64,000 bases of DNA from JAAEPI01 sp965212145 (GCA_965212145.1 CBDBUY010000009.1:930001-994000), one strand, 5' to 3'; positions 25,197 through 34,444 are shown, numbered from the stretch's first letter. Notes: generated from the sequence alone by a model not told the origin. Numbers and translations are program-made.

Positions 25197-26692
25197 TATT
25201 CTTGCAACCGGTTACGCCATCTGAATGAGTGGGAGTGTTTAGCTCTTTGCTTAGCCTGTCCTTTTTCCGAATTTTTAAAATTGAGAGCCGCTACGATGGC
25301 AGCAAGCTGAGTCTCTTCTTCAGAGAGTTCGGCTTTTAATACCTCCGGTCGGTAATGCTCTTCGACGAACTTGGTGGTGAATTTACCAGACTTGAATGAC
25401 TCATGATCCAACACAAACCGACCGAATCCAAGAGTCGTTTCTACACCAAGGATTTCATATTCTTCAATGGCCCGTTTCAGCCTTTCAATTGCCTGCTCAC
25501 GGTTTGTACCTGTAGCTACCAATTTGGCAATCATGGGATCGTAGAATCTGGAAATTTCATCTCCTTCAATGAAACCATCATCGACCCTTATGCCAGGACC
25601 TTTGGGAACAAGATACCGTTCAAGCGTGCCTGTATCCGGTAGGAAATTACTCATCGGGTCTTCTGCATAAACTCTCAACTCCACGCTATGCCCTTGAATT
25701 TGCAAGTCATTCTGGGAAAAGGATAGTTTTTTACCCTCGGCAATATGAATTTGCTCCTTAACTAAGTCCACTCCTGTGATCTCCTCAGTAACCGGGTGCT
25801 CGACCTGAAGCCGGGTGTTCATTTCCAGGAAATAGAAATTAAAGGCTCCATCTGATATGAACTCCACAGTACCTGCTCCGTAATACCCGCAAGATTTAGC
25901 CACATTCACAGCTGCTTCACCAATTTCTTTGCGTTTCTCGGGAGTCATCAGTGCACTAGGTGCCTCCTCAATAACCTTTTGATGTCTACGCTGAATGCTA
26001 CATTCCCTTTCAAATAAATAAAGAATGTTTCCATGCTGGTCGCCCAGAATTTGGACTTCAATGTGCTTTGGGTCGGCAATGAATTTCTCTACAAACACAG
26101 CATCATTTCCGAACGAATTTCGAGCTTCACTTTGCGCTCGCTCCATCTGAGATTCAAAGTCCTCAGGATCATGGACTATTCGCATTCCTTTACCACCACC
26201 ACCGGCACTCGCCTTGATCATCACTGGGTAGCCGATTTCTTCAGCTATTTTCTTTGCCTCGGCTTTATCGGTAATGGGATGGTCCATGCCAGGCACTAAT
26301 GGCACATTGAACTTCTTTACTGTCTGTTTTGAGGTGATTTTATCTCCCATTAATGAGATAGCCTCAGAGGAAGGGCCAATGAAAATGATCCCGGCTTTGG
26401 CTACTTTGTCTGCAAATCCGGCATTCTCAGATAAGAATCCGTACCCTGGATGAATTGCGTCGGCCTGAGTGTCAATGGCTGCTTGAATGACCTTGTCCTG
26501 ATCCAAATAGGATTTAGATGCTTCGGATGCTCCTAAATGAATGGCTTCATCTGCGTACAATGTATGTCTTGCAGTTTTATCTGCATCGGAATAAACCGCA
26601 ACGGTGGAAATGCCCATTTCCTTGGCGGTGCGCATAACTCGTATCGCGATTTCGCCACGATTGGCAATTAGAATTTTTGAGATGTTGTTCAC
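25196..26692 (-). CDS. accC: Biotin carboxylase (acetyl-/acyl-CoA carboxylase subunit)
   Basis: A 498-residue biotin carboxylase. It opens with ILIANRGEIAIRVMRTA and has the ATP-grasp glycine loop ASAGGGGKGMRI (about 161-171) and the catalytic FLEMNTRLQVEHPVTE. The reaction is ATP-dependent carboxylation of biotin with bicarbonate. It is about 50 residues longer than E. coli AccC but has no biotin-carrier domain, so the carrier must be a separate protein. It could serve acetyl-CoA or another acyl-CoA carboxylase; accA is 21 kb away. It heads the accC-DUF1015-maf operon. Confidence 0.9.
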   Translation of the reverse strand: MNNISKILIANRGEIAIRVMRTAKEMGISTVAVYSDADKTARHTLYADEAIHLGASEASKSYLDQDKVIQAAIDTQADAIHPGYGFLSENAGFADKVAKAGIIFIGPSSEAISLMGDKITSKQTVKKFNVPLVPGMDHPITDKAEAKKIAEEIGYPVMIKASAGGGGKGMRIVHDPEDFESQMERAQSEARNSFGNDAVFVEKFIADPKHIEVQILGDQHGNILYLFERECSIQRRHQKVIEEAPSALMTPEKRKEIGEAAVNVAKSCGYYGAGTVEFISDGAFNFYFLEMNTRLQVEHPVTEEITGVDLVKEQIHIAEGKKLSFSQNDLQIQGHSVELRVYAEDPMSNFLPDTGTLERYLVPKGPGIRVDDGFIEGDEISRFYDPMIAKLVATGTNREQAIERLKRAIEEYEILGVETTLGFGRFVLDHESFKSGKFTTKFVEEHYRPEVLKAELSEEETQLAAIVAALNFKNSEKGQAKQRAKHSHSFRWRNRLQE

Positions 26693-26758
26693 GCAGCAAT
26701 GCTAAATAATTTGCCTGAATTCATCGCCCTGATACCCTGAGGGTTGGATAAGAATGTA

Positions 26759-26766
26759 TAATTTTG
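26759..26766 (+). promoter_or_regulatory. TAnnTTTG promoter of the oxoamine synthase gene
   Basis: TAATTTTG followed by CGCC, with a 39-base gap to the ATG at 26806. Confidence 0.65.
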
Positions 26767-26805
26767 CGCCTTTGATTTGCAAATACAAAACCAGTACATA
26801 ATCGA

Positions 26806-28068
26806 ATGGATTTATTTGAAAAGCTAGTTTCAGACAGAGGACCTTTAGGTAGTCATTCACACATTGATGATAATTTCTACATGTTCCCAAAGCTCGAAGG
26901 GGAGATTGCACCAAGAATGAAGTTCAAAGGTAAAGAGGTGTTGACTTGGAGTTTGAATAACTATTTGGGTCTTGGTAACCACCCTGAAGTTAGAAAGGCC
27001 GATGCGGATGCGGCAAAAGAATTTGGATTGGCATATCCAATGGGAGCACGAATGATGACAGGTAATTCTGATTATCATGAGCAACTAGAAAATGAGTTGG
27101 CTGATTTCGTAGGAAAACCTAGTGGGCTGTTGCTCAATTATGGATACCAAGGGATTATGTCTGTGATTGATGCCATGGTGGATAGGCACGATGTGATCGT
27201 ATATGATTCAGAATGCCATGCCTGCATCATTGATGCTTGTAGAATGCATATGGGTAAACGTTTTGTTTTCCCTCACAACGATGTTGAAAACTTGGATAAG
27301 CAACTGTCTAGAGCTGAGAAATGGGTAGCCGAAACTGGTGGAGGTATTTTGGTGATTACCGAGGGCGTTTTTGGCATGTCTGGAAACATGGGAAACCTGA
27401 AGGGGATCACGGATTTGAAATCAAAATATAATTTCCGCTTGTTAGTTGATGATGCTCATGGGTTTGGAACCATGGGAGAGACAGGAGCTGGAGCTGGAGA
27501 GCATCAAGGAGTTCAGGACAAAATTGATGTTTACTTCTCCACTTTCGCCAAATCGATGGCGAGTATCGGTGCGTTTATCGCTACTGAACCGGAGATAACA
27601 GATGTATTGAAATACAACCTTAGATCACAGATTTTCGCTAAGACTTTACCTATGCCTTTGGTGATTGGTAACCTGAAAAGACTAGAGCTTCTACGTACTA
27701 AACCTGAACTTAAGGAGAATCTTTGGAAGGTCGTTAATGCGATGCAAAATGGCCTCCGGGAGAGAGGTTACAATATTGGAACTACCAATTCGCCAGTTAC
27801 TCCGGTATTTATGAGTGGAGATGGTGGCGTATATGAAGCGACTAACTTGGTCAAAGACCTGCGAATGAATTTTGGGATTTTCTGCTCGATTGTGGCTTAC
27901 CCGGTGGTGCCTAAAGGCGTATTGATGATCAGAATCATTCCTACGGCCATGCATTCACTTGAGGATGTGGAGATTACACTAGATGCTTTCGACAAAGTGA
28001 AGGAAAAACTGGACAAAGGAATCTATGCCCAAGAAGGGGAGAAGGGAGCAACATTAACAACTGCATAG
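26806..28068 (+). CDS. Alpha-oxoamine synthase: serine palmitoyltransferase or cysteate fatty acyltransferase type
   Basis: A 420-residue PLP-dependent acyltransferase that condenses an amino acid with an acyl-CoA. Key residues are visible: His138 in SECHACIIDA (stacks on PLP), Asp215/Asp216 and His218 in LLVDDAHGFG, and the PLP lysine Lys249 in STFAKSMASIGAF. In Bacteroidota this family makes either 3-ketosphinganine from serine (SPT) or the capnine precursor from cysteate for sulfonolipids. The sequence alone does not separate these, although Cytophagales often make sulfonolipids. It is followed 90 bases later by a histone H1-like gene. Confidence 0.85.
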   Translation: MDLFEKLVSDRGPLGSHSHIDDNFYMFPKLEGEIAPRMKFKGKEVLTWSLNNYLGLGNHPEVRKADADAAKEFGLAYPMGARMMTGNSDYHEQLENELADFVGKPSGLLLNYGYQGIMSVIDAMVDRHDVIVYDSECHACIIDACRMHMGKRFVFPHNDVENLDKQLSRAEKWVAETGGGILVITEGVFGMSGNMGNLKGITDLKSKYNFRLLVDDAHGFGTMGETGAGAGEHQGVQDKIDVYFSTFAKSMASIGAFIATEPEITDVLKYNLRSQIFAKTLPMPLVIGNLKRLELLRTKPELKENLWKVVNAMQNGLRERGYNIGTTNSPVTPVFMSGDGGVYEATNLVKDLRMNFGIFCSIVAYPVVPKGVLMIRIIPTAMHSLEDVEITLDAFDKVKEKLDKGIYAQEGEKGATLTTA

Positions 28069-28158
28069 TTTTAATGGCCTTAATTGGTTGTTAATGCTAT
28101 TTTTTGTTATAAATTGCCTTCGCAAATTCAAACTGTAACCTTAAAAAGAACTAATCAT

Positions 28159-28335
28159 ATGAAAAGATTCGAACAATTGAGAGACTTGGTAATGTCAATG
28201 GAAGACGATTTTGAAAAATTCTATGACAAGAAGAACCAAGCTGCTGGAACTAGAGTGAGAAAAGGAATGCAAGAGATGAAGAACCTAGCACAAGAAATCA
28301 GAATTGAAGTACAGAATATCAAAAATCAGGGGTAA
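28159..28335 (+). CDS. Histone H1-like small protein
   Basis: A 58-residue helical protein starting at the ATG at 28159 (the frame is open further upstream but that part is noncoding in character). It opens with MKRFEQLRDLVMSMEDDFEKFY, rich in charge, with RVRKGMQEMKNLAQEIR following. This pattern is that of the Bacteroidota 'histone H1' (Hc1-related) family. These proteins lack the long Lys/Ala tail of true Hc1 and their DNA-binding role is assumed from the name. A clear terminator follows the stop, so it is a stand-alone or last gene. Confidence 0.8.
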   Translation: MKRFEQLRDLVMSMEDDFEKFYDKKNQAAGTRVRKGMQEMKNLAQEIRIEVQNIKNQG

Positions 28336-28356
28336 TTACCGCTGATCTGAAGATAT

Positions 28357-28386
28357 AAGGGATGCCAGTGGTGTCCCTTTTATTTT
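28357..28386 (+). terminator. Intrinsic terminator after the histone H1-like gene
   Basis: GGGATGCC (28359-28366), loop AGT, GGTGTCCC (28370-28377) with two G-T pairs, then TTTTATTTTA. It lies against the end of the convergent dapA. Confidence 0.8.
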
Positions 28387-29245
28387 ATCCAATTTTCAGT
28401 GTCCTGAACTGCTTAATCAAGGTTTTGCTGGGAGGTGTCATGGGCAATCGTAAGTGATCTCCACAGACCCCTTTGGCTGCAAGAGCGGCCTTTATAGAAG
28501 TGGGGTTCCCTTCTTTTCCGGCAAGTTTCATGGCCATCTCAAACTCAGCATCCTTGCTGTAATCTCCATTTAGCGCATTGTTCACAAGCTTTCTCATGCT
28601 CTCAGGGAAGGCATTGGCAACTACAGAGATAACTCCAGAGGCTCCCATTTTAATCATTTCCTGAGTTACAACATCATCACCACTTATCACCTCAAATCCA
28701 TCGGGCTTATTTTTCATGATGGTTTCACACTGCTTTAAATCACCCGAAGCTTCTTTGATCGCTACAATCATGTCATGATCGGCGAGCGTTAAAGTTGTTT
28801 CAGCAGTCATATTGGATGAAGTCCGATGTGGGACGTTGTACAAAATGATTGGATATCGACTCACATCGGCTGCAGCCAGGTAGTGTTTTATAATTCCTTC
28901 CTGAGATGGCTTATTATAATGTGGACTAGAAATTAATACTCCATCAATTCTGTCATCATCAAGATTTTCAAGTTTTGTGACCAAATTGTGCGTGAAGTTT
29001 CCACTGAATCCCACCACCAGTGGTTTTCTATGATTATTGACTTTTGCTATGAAATCAATAATCTCAATTCTCTCTTCAGGATAAATTGTTGGAGATTCTC
29101 CAGTGGTACCTAATGCAACCAAGTAATCAACGCCTCCATCGATCACATGTTCAATAAGTTTTGACAACCCATCATAGTCGATGCAGTCATCATCGTTCAT
29201 TGGTGTTGCTAAGGCAACTCCTGTCCCGTTAAATTTTTCAATCAT
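28385..29245 (-). CDS. dapA: 4-hydroxy-tetrahydrodipicolinate synthase
   Basis: DapA condenses pyruvate with aspartate semialdehyde in lysine/DAP synthesis. In 286 residues the family motifs are clear: GTTGES (46-51), Tyr136 in ILYNVPHRT, Arg141, and the Schiff-base Lys164 in VAIKEASGDL. It is the last gene of ligA-DUF6913-dapA, overlapping DUF6913 by eight bases. This linkage with a DNA ligase is genomic habit in Bacteroidota, not a pathway link. dapB is in a separate operon at 1.7 kb. Confidence 0.95.
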   Translation of the reverse strand: MIEKFNGTGVALATPMNDDDCIDYDGLSKLIEHVIDGGVDYLVALGTTGESPTIYPEERIEIIDFIAKVNNHRKPLVVGFSGNFTHNLVTKLENLDDDRIDGVLISSPHYNKPSQEGIIKHYLAAADVSRYPIILYNVPHRTSSNMTAETTLTLADHDMIVAIKEASGDLKQCETIMKNKPDGFEVISGDDVVTQEMIKMGASGVISVVANAFPESMRKLVNNALNGDYSKDAEFEMAMKLAGKEGNPTSIKAALAAKGVCGDHLRLPMTPPSKTLIKQFRTLKIG

Positions 29246-29729
29246 GTCGAATCATATTCATGTACTTGAGTAATTCCGTGATTGGGACATGTTGTGGTTC
29301 GGTTTTCACCATAAGGTCCAAGAGGCCCTTAAAGGTGGGGTGATAAAAACCAATTCTATGCTGTGCTGTCGTTTTGGACAGCAAGTATTTAATGAAATCG
29401 TTACCTGATCTATCTAGGCAAAGCAAATAGTCATATTTCTGCCGTGTGAAAAACTGAAGTTCTTCAGAGAGAATACTCCCGGTGATTCCAATGTCTTTGG
29501 AACTGAAAGAATGCAGAGGATATTCCTTCTTTTTGTCGAAGTTTGAAATGAAAGTGACAATTCGGGGACTTTTCCCAAGACGTTCCAATTGTCCCTTTAA
29601 ATCGTCAATTTCAGCACTGTTTTCATGAAGACTCAGAATTGCTACAGAATCAATTCTGTCAGAACTAATTGGCTGGCCCGCATCCTTAAAACGGTTACTG
29701 AGTTGACGAATAAGTGCTTTTTTAAGCAT
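29238..29729 (-). CDS. DUF6913 family protein
   Basis: A 163-residue cytoplasmic protein. A short basic N-terminus (MLKKALIRQLSNRFKD) is followed by alternating strands and helices (SVAILSLHEN, RIVTFISN, KYDYLLCLDRSGNDFIKYLL, HRIGFYHPTF), a Rossmann-like pattern. The arrangement between ligA and dapA matches the DUF6913 family. Its function is unknown to me. It overlaps ligA and dapA by eight bases each. Confidence 0.75.
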   Translation of the reverse strand: MLKKALIRQLSNRFKDAGQPISSDRIDSVAILSLHENSAEIDDLKGQLERLGKSPRIVTFISNFDKKKEYPLHSFSSKDIGITGSILSEELQFFTRQKYDYLLCLDRSGNDFIKYLLSKTTAQHRIGFYHPTFKGLLDLMVKTEPQHVPITELLKYMNMIRHD

Positions 29730-31755
29730 TGATCATGTTTAGAAATTCTTCTTCGCTGAGAATGGTTACACCTAATTTTTCAGCTTTTTGTTTTTTAGCA
29801 GGTCCCATGCTTTCACCAGCCACGAGATACTCTGTATTACCAGAAACACTGCTGCCTACTTTGCCTCCATTTTCTTTGATGAGCCGCTTAAGCTCATCTC
29901 TACCAATCGCCTTAAACGTTCCCGAGACGACCACTGTTCTCCCCTTCAAAACTCCGCTAAAATTTTCATCTTTGACCTCTTTCGCAAAATTTAAACCGGA
30001 AGCTTTTAAAGAATCCACCACTTCGCGGTTTTCTGCTTTTTCGAAATACGCCAAAACTGATTTAGCAATTCGTTCACCAATTTCATCAGCTTCAATTAAC
30101 TCACTGAATGAGGCGTTTTGCAGGGCCTCAATTGATACGAAATGAGAAGCCAATTTTTCAGCAACTGTTTTACCAACATATCGGATACCTAAACCAAATA
30201 GAATATCTTCAAACCGAGCTTCTTTGGATTTCTCAATGGAGGCAATAATGTTTTTTGCCGTTTTGTCTTGTATGGATCGACCTTTTGAATCTTCATCCTC
30301 CAGCTTCAAATTGATCAATTTATCGTAGGTCAAATGGTACAGATCAGCTGGATTGCTAATCAACTGTTTGTTTATCAGCCCTTTGATGGTTTGAGGACCA
30401 AGCATTTCAATATTGAGTGCGTTCCTCGAAATGAAATGCTCGATCCGTCCCGAAATTTGTGGAGGACATGATTCAGTGTTGGGACAATAATGCACGGCCT
30501 CATTTTCTATCCGTGTAAGTTCTGTTCCACATTCCGGACAGTTCGTGAAATATTCAAAAGGTTCTTGATTTTCTCTGGTCTCCAAGTCCACAGCGGTGAC
30601 TTTCGGAATTATTTCACCTCCTTTTTCCACAAAAACAGCGTCACCCTCACGAATGTCCAATCGCTCTATTTCGTTCATATTGTGCAGGGAGGCACGTTTC
30701 ACAGTAGTTCCTGCAAGGAGGACAGGTTCTAGTTCTGCAACTGGAGTGACGGCACCTGTACGGCCAACTTGCGGAGTGATTTTTTTTAAAATGGTTCTGG
30801 CAGATTCGGATTGGTACTTATAGGCAATGGCCCATCGCGGACTCTTGGCCGTAAAACCTAGTTTTTCCTGTTGTAGTAGGTTATTAACCTTTATCACAAT
30901 GCCGTCGGTCTCTACAGGCAGAGTGGCTCTTTTTTGATCCCATTCTTTGATATAATCAAGCACTTCATCGACGCTAGCACATTTTTTATAAGTCGGGGAG
31001 ACGTTAAAGCCGCGAGTTTCCATCCACTTAATGGCCTCTTCTTGAGTTTGATTCGGCAGGTTTTCGCCATATAGGCTGTATACATAACAATCAATTTTTC
31101 TGCTAGCGACTACCGCTGAATCCTGCATTTTCAGTGTACCCGACGTGGTATTTCTAGGATTAGCCAAGAGCGCTTCGCCAGATTTCGCACGGTCTTCATT
31201 GACTTGAGCGAAAACTTCCTTGGGCATAAAAGCTTCTCCGCGCACTTCAAATTCCTCGGGAATATTTTTTGATTGGATTTTCAATGGCATGCTCCTGATC
31301 GTTCTCACATTGGCTGTTATATCATCACCTTTTTCTCCATCACCTCGTGTGATGGCTTGAGTTAGGACTCCATTTCTGTAAATAATACTAAGAGCAACTC
31401 CGTCAAATTTCAATTCACAGAAATACTCTATTTCTTCTTCTGGTAGTCCTTTTCTGACCCTGCCGTCAAAATCAAGTAACTCTTGTTCAGAATACGTGTT
31501 GGACAATGACAACATCCGGTATTTATGATATACGGTTTCAAATTCCTTGGTTATATCACCTCCGACACGATGAGTAGGAGAGTCGGCTCGCTTAAGATCG
31601 GGGTAGCTACTTTCTAGTGCCTCCAGTTCCTTTAGCATCATGTCAAACTCATAGTCCGAAACTTCACTTCGGGAGTTTTGATAGTATTGATGATTGAGGT
31701 AATTGAGCCTATCGGTCAATCGATTGATTTCGTCTTTAGCCTGCTGTGCGGTCAT
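29722..31755 (-). CDS. ligA: NAD-dependent DNA ligase
   Basis: LigA seals nicks using NAD. The protein is 677 residues from the ATG at 31755: domain Ia (YHKYRMLSLSNTY), adenylation with Lys116 in CELKFDGVALS, OB fold, a four-Cys zinc finger (CPECGTELTRIE...HYCPNTESCP), helix-hairpin-helix region and a C-terminal BRCT domain (FSGVLKGRTVVVSGTF). I reject an upstream TTG at 31764 because it lies inside the promoter TAGATTTG, whose end is six bases from the ATG. That distance predicts a leaderless or nearly leaderless mRNA. Confidence 0.96.
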   Translation of the reverse strand: MTAQQAKDEINRLTDRLNYLNHQYYQNSRSEVSDYEFDMMLKELEALESSYPDLKRADSPTHRVGGDITKEFETVYHKYRMLSLSNTYSEQELLDFDGRVRKGLPEEEIEYFCELKFDGVALSIIYRNGVLTQAITRGDGEKGDDITANVRTIRSMPLKIQSKNIPEEFEVRGEAFMPKEVFAQVNEDRAKSGEALLANPRNTTSGTLKMQDSAVVASRKIDCYVYSLYGENLPNQTQEEAIKWMETRGFNVSPTYKKCASVDEVLDYIKEWDQKRATLPVETDGIVIKVNNLLQQEKLGFTAKSPRWAIAYKYQSESARTILKKITPQVGRTGAVTPVAELEPVLLAGTTVKRASLHNMNEIERLDIREGDAVFVEKGGEIIPKVTAVDLETRENQEPFEYFTNCPECGTELTRIENEAVHYCPNTESCPPQISGRIEHFISRNALNIEMLGPQTIKGLINKQLISNPADLYHLTYDKLINLKLEDEDSKGRSIQDKTAKNIIASIEKSKEARFEDILFGLGIRYVGKTVAEKLASHFVSIEALQNASFSELIEADEIGERIAKSVLAYFEKAENREVVDSLKASGLNFAKEVKDENFSGVLKGRTVVVSGTFKAIGRDELKRLIKENGGKVGSSVSGNTEYLVAGESMGPAKKQKAEKLGVTILSEEEFLNMINA

Positions 31756-31761
31756 TGTCGG

Positions 31762-31769
31762 CAAATCTA
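31762..31769 (-). promoter_or_regulatory. TAnnTTTG promoter of ligA
   Basis: Minus-strand TAGATTTG, followed by CCGACA and the ATG. It decides the ligA start: translation cannot begin at the TTG inside it. Confidence 0.65.
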
Positions 31770-31781
31770 ATTTCCATTTTA

Positions 31782-31799
31782 ATTCTTGATTTCAAGAAT
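31782..31799. repeat. Perfect inverted repeat between ligA and the CCA enzyme gene
   Basis: ATTCTTG-ATTT-CAAGAAT, arms of seven bases with a four-base centre, lying 13 bases behind the ligA promoter element and upstream of the divergent cca gene. It could be an operator or merely a small hairpin. Confidence 0.5.
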
Positions 31800-31831
31800 G
31801 AAGATAATCGAACATATAATTTTACGGCTGA

Positions 31832-33250
31832 ATGGAATCTTTTAAAAAGCTAGTCGATCAATCACCCATAAAACAGGTGATGGATTGCGCTCAGAGCCAA
31901 AATTTGGAGACATACCTAATCGGTGGGTTTGTTCGTGATCAGCTTCTAAATCGTGCTTCGAAGGACATGGATTTTGTTTGCGTGGGTGATGGCATTGGTT
32001 TAGCCAGAATGGTCACAGAAGCACTGGGAAAGGGAGCGAAATTCACTTATTTCAAAAATTATGGCACGGCCGCTGTTCATTGGCAAGGACATGAACTGGA
32101 GTTTGTAGGTGCTCGAAAGGAATCATACCAGTCAGATTCTCGTAATCCATCAGTAACTCCCGGCACCTTGGAAGACGATCAGAATAGAAGGGATTTTACT
32201 ATCAACGCCCTAGCCATTGCTCTAAATAAGGGATCTGAAGGCGAACTGATCGATCCGTTTAATGGAGTTGGGGATTTGAAGAAGTTAATCATACGAACTC
32301 CGAAGGATCCAGCGAGCACATTTTCAGATGACCCGCTACGCATGATGAGAGCCATCAGGTTTGCCTCTCAGCTAGGGTTTGATATTGATCCCGATTGCTT
32401 TGATGCACTTATTGATCAGAAGGATCGAATCAAGATCATAACACAAGAGAGAGTAACTACTGAATTAAATAAAATCATACTTTCTCCGAAACCTTCCTAT
32501 GGTTTCAAATTGCTATTTGTATCAGGACTGTTGGAGTTGATTTTTCCCGAAATGAATCGACTTCATGGGGTACAAAAGGTAGGCAAACATGCTCACAAGG
32601 ATAATTTTTATCACACCCTTGAGGTTCTTGATAATATCAGCAAGGAAACCGATAATCTTTGGCTCAGATGGGCGGCTATTCTGCACGATATTGCTAAGCC
32701 CGCGACGCAGCGATACAACGAGAAAGTCGGTTGGACATTTCATGGTCATGAGGACATGGGAGCAAGGTGGGTGCCTAAGATTTTTAAGAAGTTGAAACTT
32801 CCGCTAGATGAACGGATGAAGTATGTCCAGAAACTGGTCAGGCTTCATTTAAGACCGATAGCCTTAGTGAGGTCACATGTTACTGATTCTGCTATCAGGA
32901 GATTGCTAAATGATTCCGGAAATGACGTAGATGATCTGATGACTCTTTGTTACGCAGATATAACATCGAAGAATCCCGATAAAGTGAAACGCTTCAGCGC
33001 AAACTTCAGAGAGGTTGAAAAAAAGCTAAAGGAGGTTGAGGAAAAGGATCAGGTTAGAAATTTTCAGCCCCCTATTTCTGGGGAAGAAATTCTGGCCACA
33101 TTTGATATCCCACCCTCAAAAGTTATCGGAGATATTAAGTTAGAGATTAAGGAAGCCGTGTTGGACGGAAAGATTCAAAATTCGGAAGAAGAGGCTAGGG
33201 AATTGATGTTTACCATTGCAAAAAGAATGAAGTTGTCGAGGCGAGAATAA
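31832..33250 (+). CDS. cca: CCA-adding tRNA nucleotidyltransferase with HD domain
   Basis: A 472-residue class II nucleotidyltransferase that adds or repairs the 3' CCA of tRNAs. LIGGFVRDQLLNRASKDMDFVCVGDG carries the GG and DxD catalytic elements, RRDFTINALAI and DPLRMMRAIRFASQLGF the conserved C and D motifs. The C-terminal half has an HD domain (ILHDIAKPATQ ... FHGHEDMGA), as in Bacteroidota CCA or PcnB-like enzymes. The tRNA-Asp in this window lacks an encoded CCA, which makes such an enzyme necessary. A near-consensus TAATTTTA lies just upstream. Confidence 0.9.
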   Translation: MESFKKLVDQSPIKQVMDCAQSQNLETYLIGGFVRDQLLNRASKDMDFVCVGDGIGLARMVTEALGKGAKFTYFKNYGTAAVHWQGHELEFVGARKESYQSDSRNPSVTPGTLEDDQNRRDFTINALAIALNKGSEGELIDPFNGVGDLKKLIIRTPKDPASTFSDDPLRMMRAIRFASQLGFDIDPDCFDALIDQKDRIKIITQERVTTELNKIILSPKPSYGFKLLFVSGLLELIFPEMNRLHGVQKVGKHAHKDNFYHTLEVLDNISKETDNLWLRWAAILHDIAKPATQRYNEKVGWTFHGHEDMGARWVPKIFKKLKLPLDERMKYVQKLVRLHLRPIALVRSHVTDSAIRRLLNDSGNDVDDLMTLCYADITSKNPDKVKRFSANFREVEKKLKEVEEKDQVRNFQPPISGEEILATFDIPPSKVIGDIKLEIKEAVLDGKIQNSEEEARELMFTIAKRMKLSRRE

Positions 33251-33254
33251 TCCT

Positions 33255-33262
33255 TATTTTTG
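33255..33262 (+). promoter_or_regulatory. TAnnTTTG promoter of the TPR gene
   Basis: TATTTTTG followed by CCGTT, 19 bases before the ATG at 33282, just past the cca stop. Confidence 0.6.
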
Positions 33263-33281
33263 CCGTTTCTAAATCAGAATC

Positions 33282-33983
33282 ATGAGAAAAATTTTATTGA
33301 TCGCATTTGCGATAGTTGGTTTTGCCACACTGGCTCAAGAGCAGGATAATGCTCAGCTTGATTCCATCCCAGCAGATCTAGCTAAGAAAATATTTGTTTA
33401 CAATGCTTCTAAACAATACAACGATCCGATTATCACTAGGATGGCGATCTATGATCTATTGGCAGAGAATCCTAATAACGTCTCTTTGCGTGATTCACTG
33501 GCAATGACCTACCTGCAACAACAGATGTATGCATCTGCAGCCTTGGTCTCGCAAGAGGTCGTGAGTGCTGTGCCGGATGATATGTATGCTACAGAAATCG
33601 CAGCGATCAGTTTTGAAAGACTGGGAGTTAAAAACAAAGCGCTCAATTTTTATGAAAAACTCTATCTGAATAACACCGATGACATTGACAGGCTTTACAA
33701 AATGGCATTCCTCCAGATGGATCTGAAGCTGTTTGAAGAAGCTCTTGCAAGTGTGACACAACTCACTTCTCACAAACTGGCACCTGAGACTACTTTGATT
33801 TTCCCGACCGATGATGGGCAGGGCCAAGAGATTAGTATGGAGCATGCTGCCGAGCGATTAAAGGGAATGATAGAAGAGGCCCGAGGCAACAAAGAAGAAG
33901 CCGTTAACATCTTTAAAGAATTGCTTAAGTCCAAATCTGACTTTGAGGTGGTGAAGAAGCAATTGGCGGAACTCGATAAATGA
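33282..33983 (+). CDS. Exported TPR protein
   Basis: A 233-residue protein with a signal peptide (to TLAQEQ). The mature part consists of TPR-like helical hairpins (SLRDSLAMTYLQQQMYASAALVS, AISFERLGVKNKALNFYEKLY, YKMAFLQMDLKLFEEALAS). It probably scaffolds periplasmic or outer-membrane partners. No specific partner is indicated; the next gene is convergent two bases later. Confidence 0.75.
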   Translation: MRKILLIAFAIVGFATLAQEQDNAQLDSIPADLAKKIFVYNASKQYNDPIITRMAIYDLLAENPNNVSLRDSLAMTYLQQQMYASAALVSQEVVSAVPDDMYATEIAAISFERLGVKNKALNFYEKLYLNNTDDIDRLYKMAFLQMDLKLFEEALASVTQLTSHKLAPETTLIFPTDDGQGQEISMEHAAERLKGMIEEARGNKEEAVNIFKELLKSKSDFEVVKKQLAELDK

Positions 33984-33985
33984 AT

Positions 33986-34444
33986 TTAATTATTTCGCTC
34001 GGCTTTGGTCTTCAATGCATTTAGCCAGTTTAAGAGCAAATCATGCAATTTAGAGGGGTTATTAAAAAGTGGAATGACCAGCCCTTCGACTGAAAGCTCA
34101 ACAGTAATTAAGGTCTGGTTTTCACTTTCCTCCAGATTCCAAACAAAAATAGTTTTGATGAAAGATGACTTTCCTGTCCAGGCAAATAAATTGGGCTTTT
34201 TCATTGCCTGAATTGAAGAATGCATTTTGGTGTGTCTAATTGTCCATTTAAAAAGCGCACCCTCTTCAACCTTCTCACAGTTGATAGATTTAATTTCAGA
34301 ACTCCACTCGGACCAACTGTTGATATTCGTCAGAAGATTCCAGACATTCTCGATTGGAGCATTGACAATCGATGACTGTCTATCTCGAATGCTTGCATTC
34401 TCATTGATTCTTCCCTCCCGTGCAAGCGCTTCTAATAATTTCAT
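33986..34444 (-). CDS. SRPBCC (START-like) family protein
   Basis: A 152-residue protein with the polyketide-cyclase/START-like pattern: SIVNAPIENVWNLLTNINSWSEW at the N-terminal side, strands LFKWTIRH and LFAWTGKS, and a long C-terminal amphipathic helix. Such folds bind hydrophobic ligands or act as cyclases or Aha1-like cofactors. The ligand cannot be inferred. It lies 25 bases downstream of the antiporter on the same strand and may be co-transcribed. Confidence 0.75.
   Translation of the reverse strand: MKLLEALAREGRINENASIRDRQSSIVNAPIENVWNLLTNINSWSEWSSEIKSINCEKVEEGALFKWTIRHTKMHSSIQAMKKPNLFAWTGKSSFIKTIFVWNLEESENQTLITVELSVEGLVIPLFNNPSKLHDLLLNWLNALKTKAERNN

Noticed and set aside
28084..28158. 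25-codon extension of the histone H1-like protein
   Set aside because: The family begins MKRFEQL; the extension is AT-rich promoter-like DNA.
31756..31764. TTG start for ligA
   Set aside because: The codon lies in the perfect TAGATTTG promoter element, so it would not be in the mRNA.
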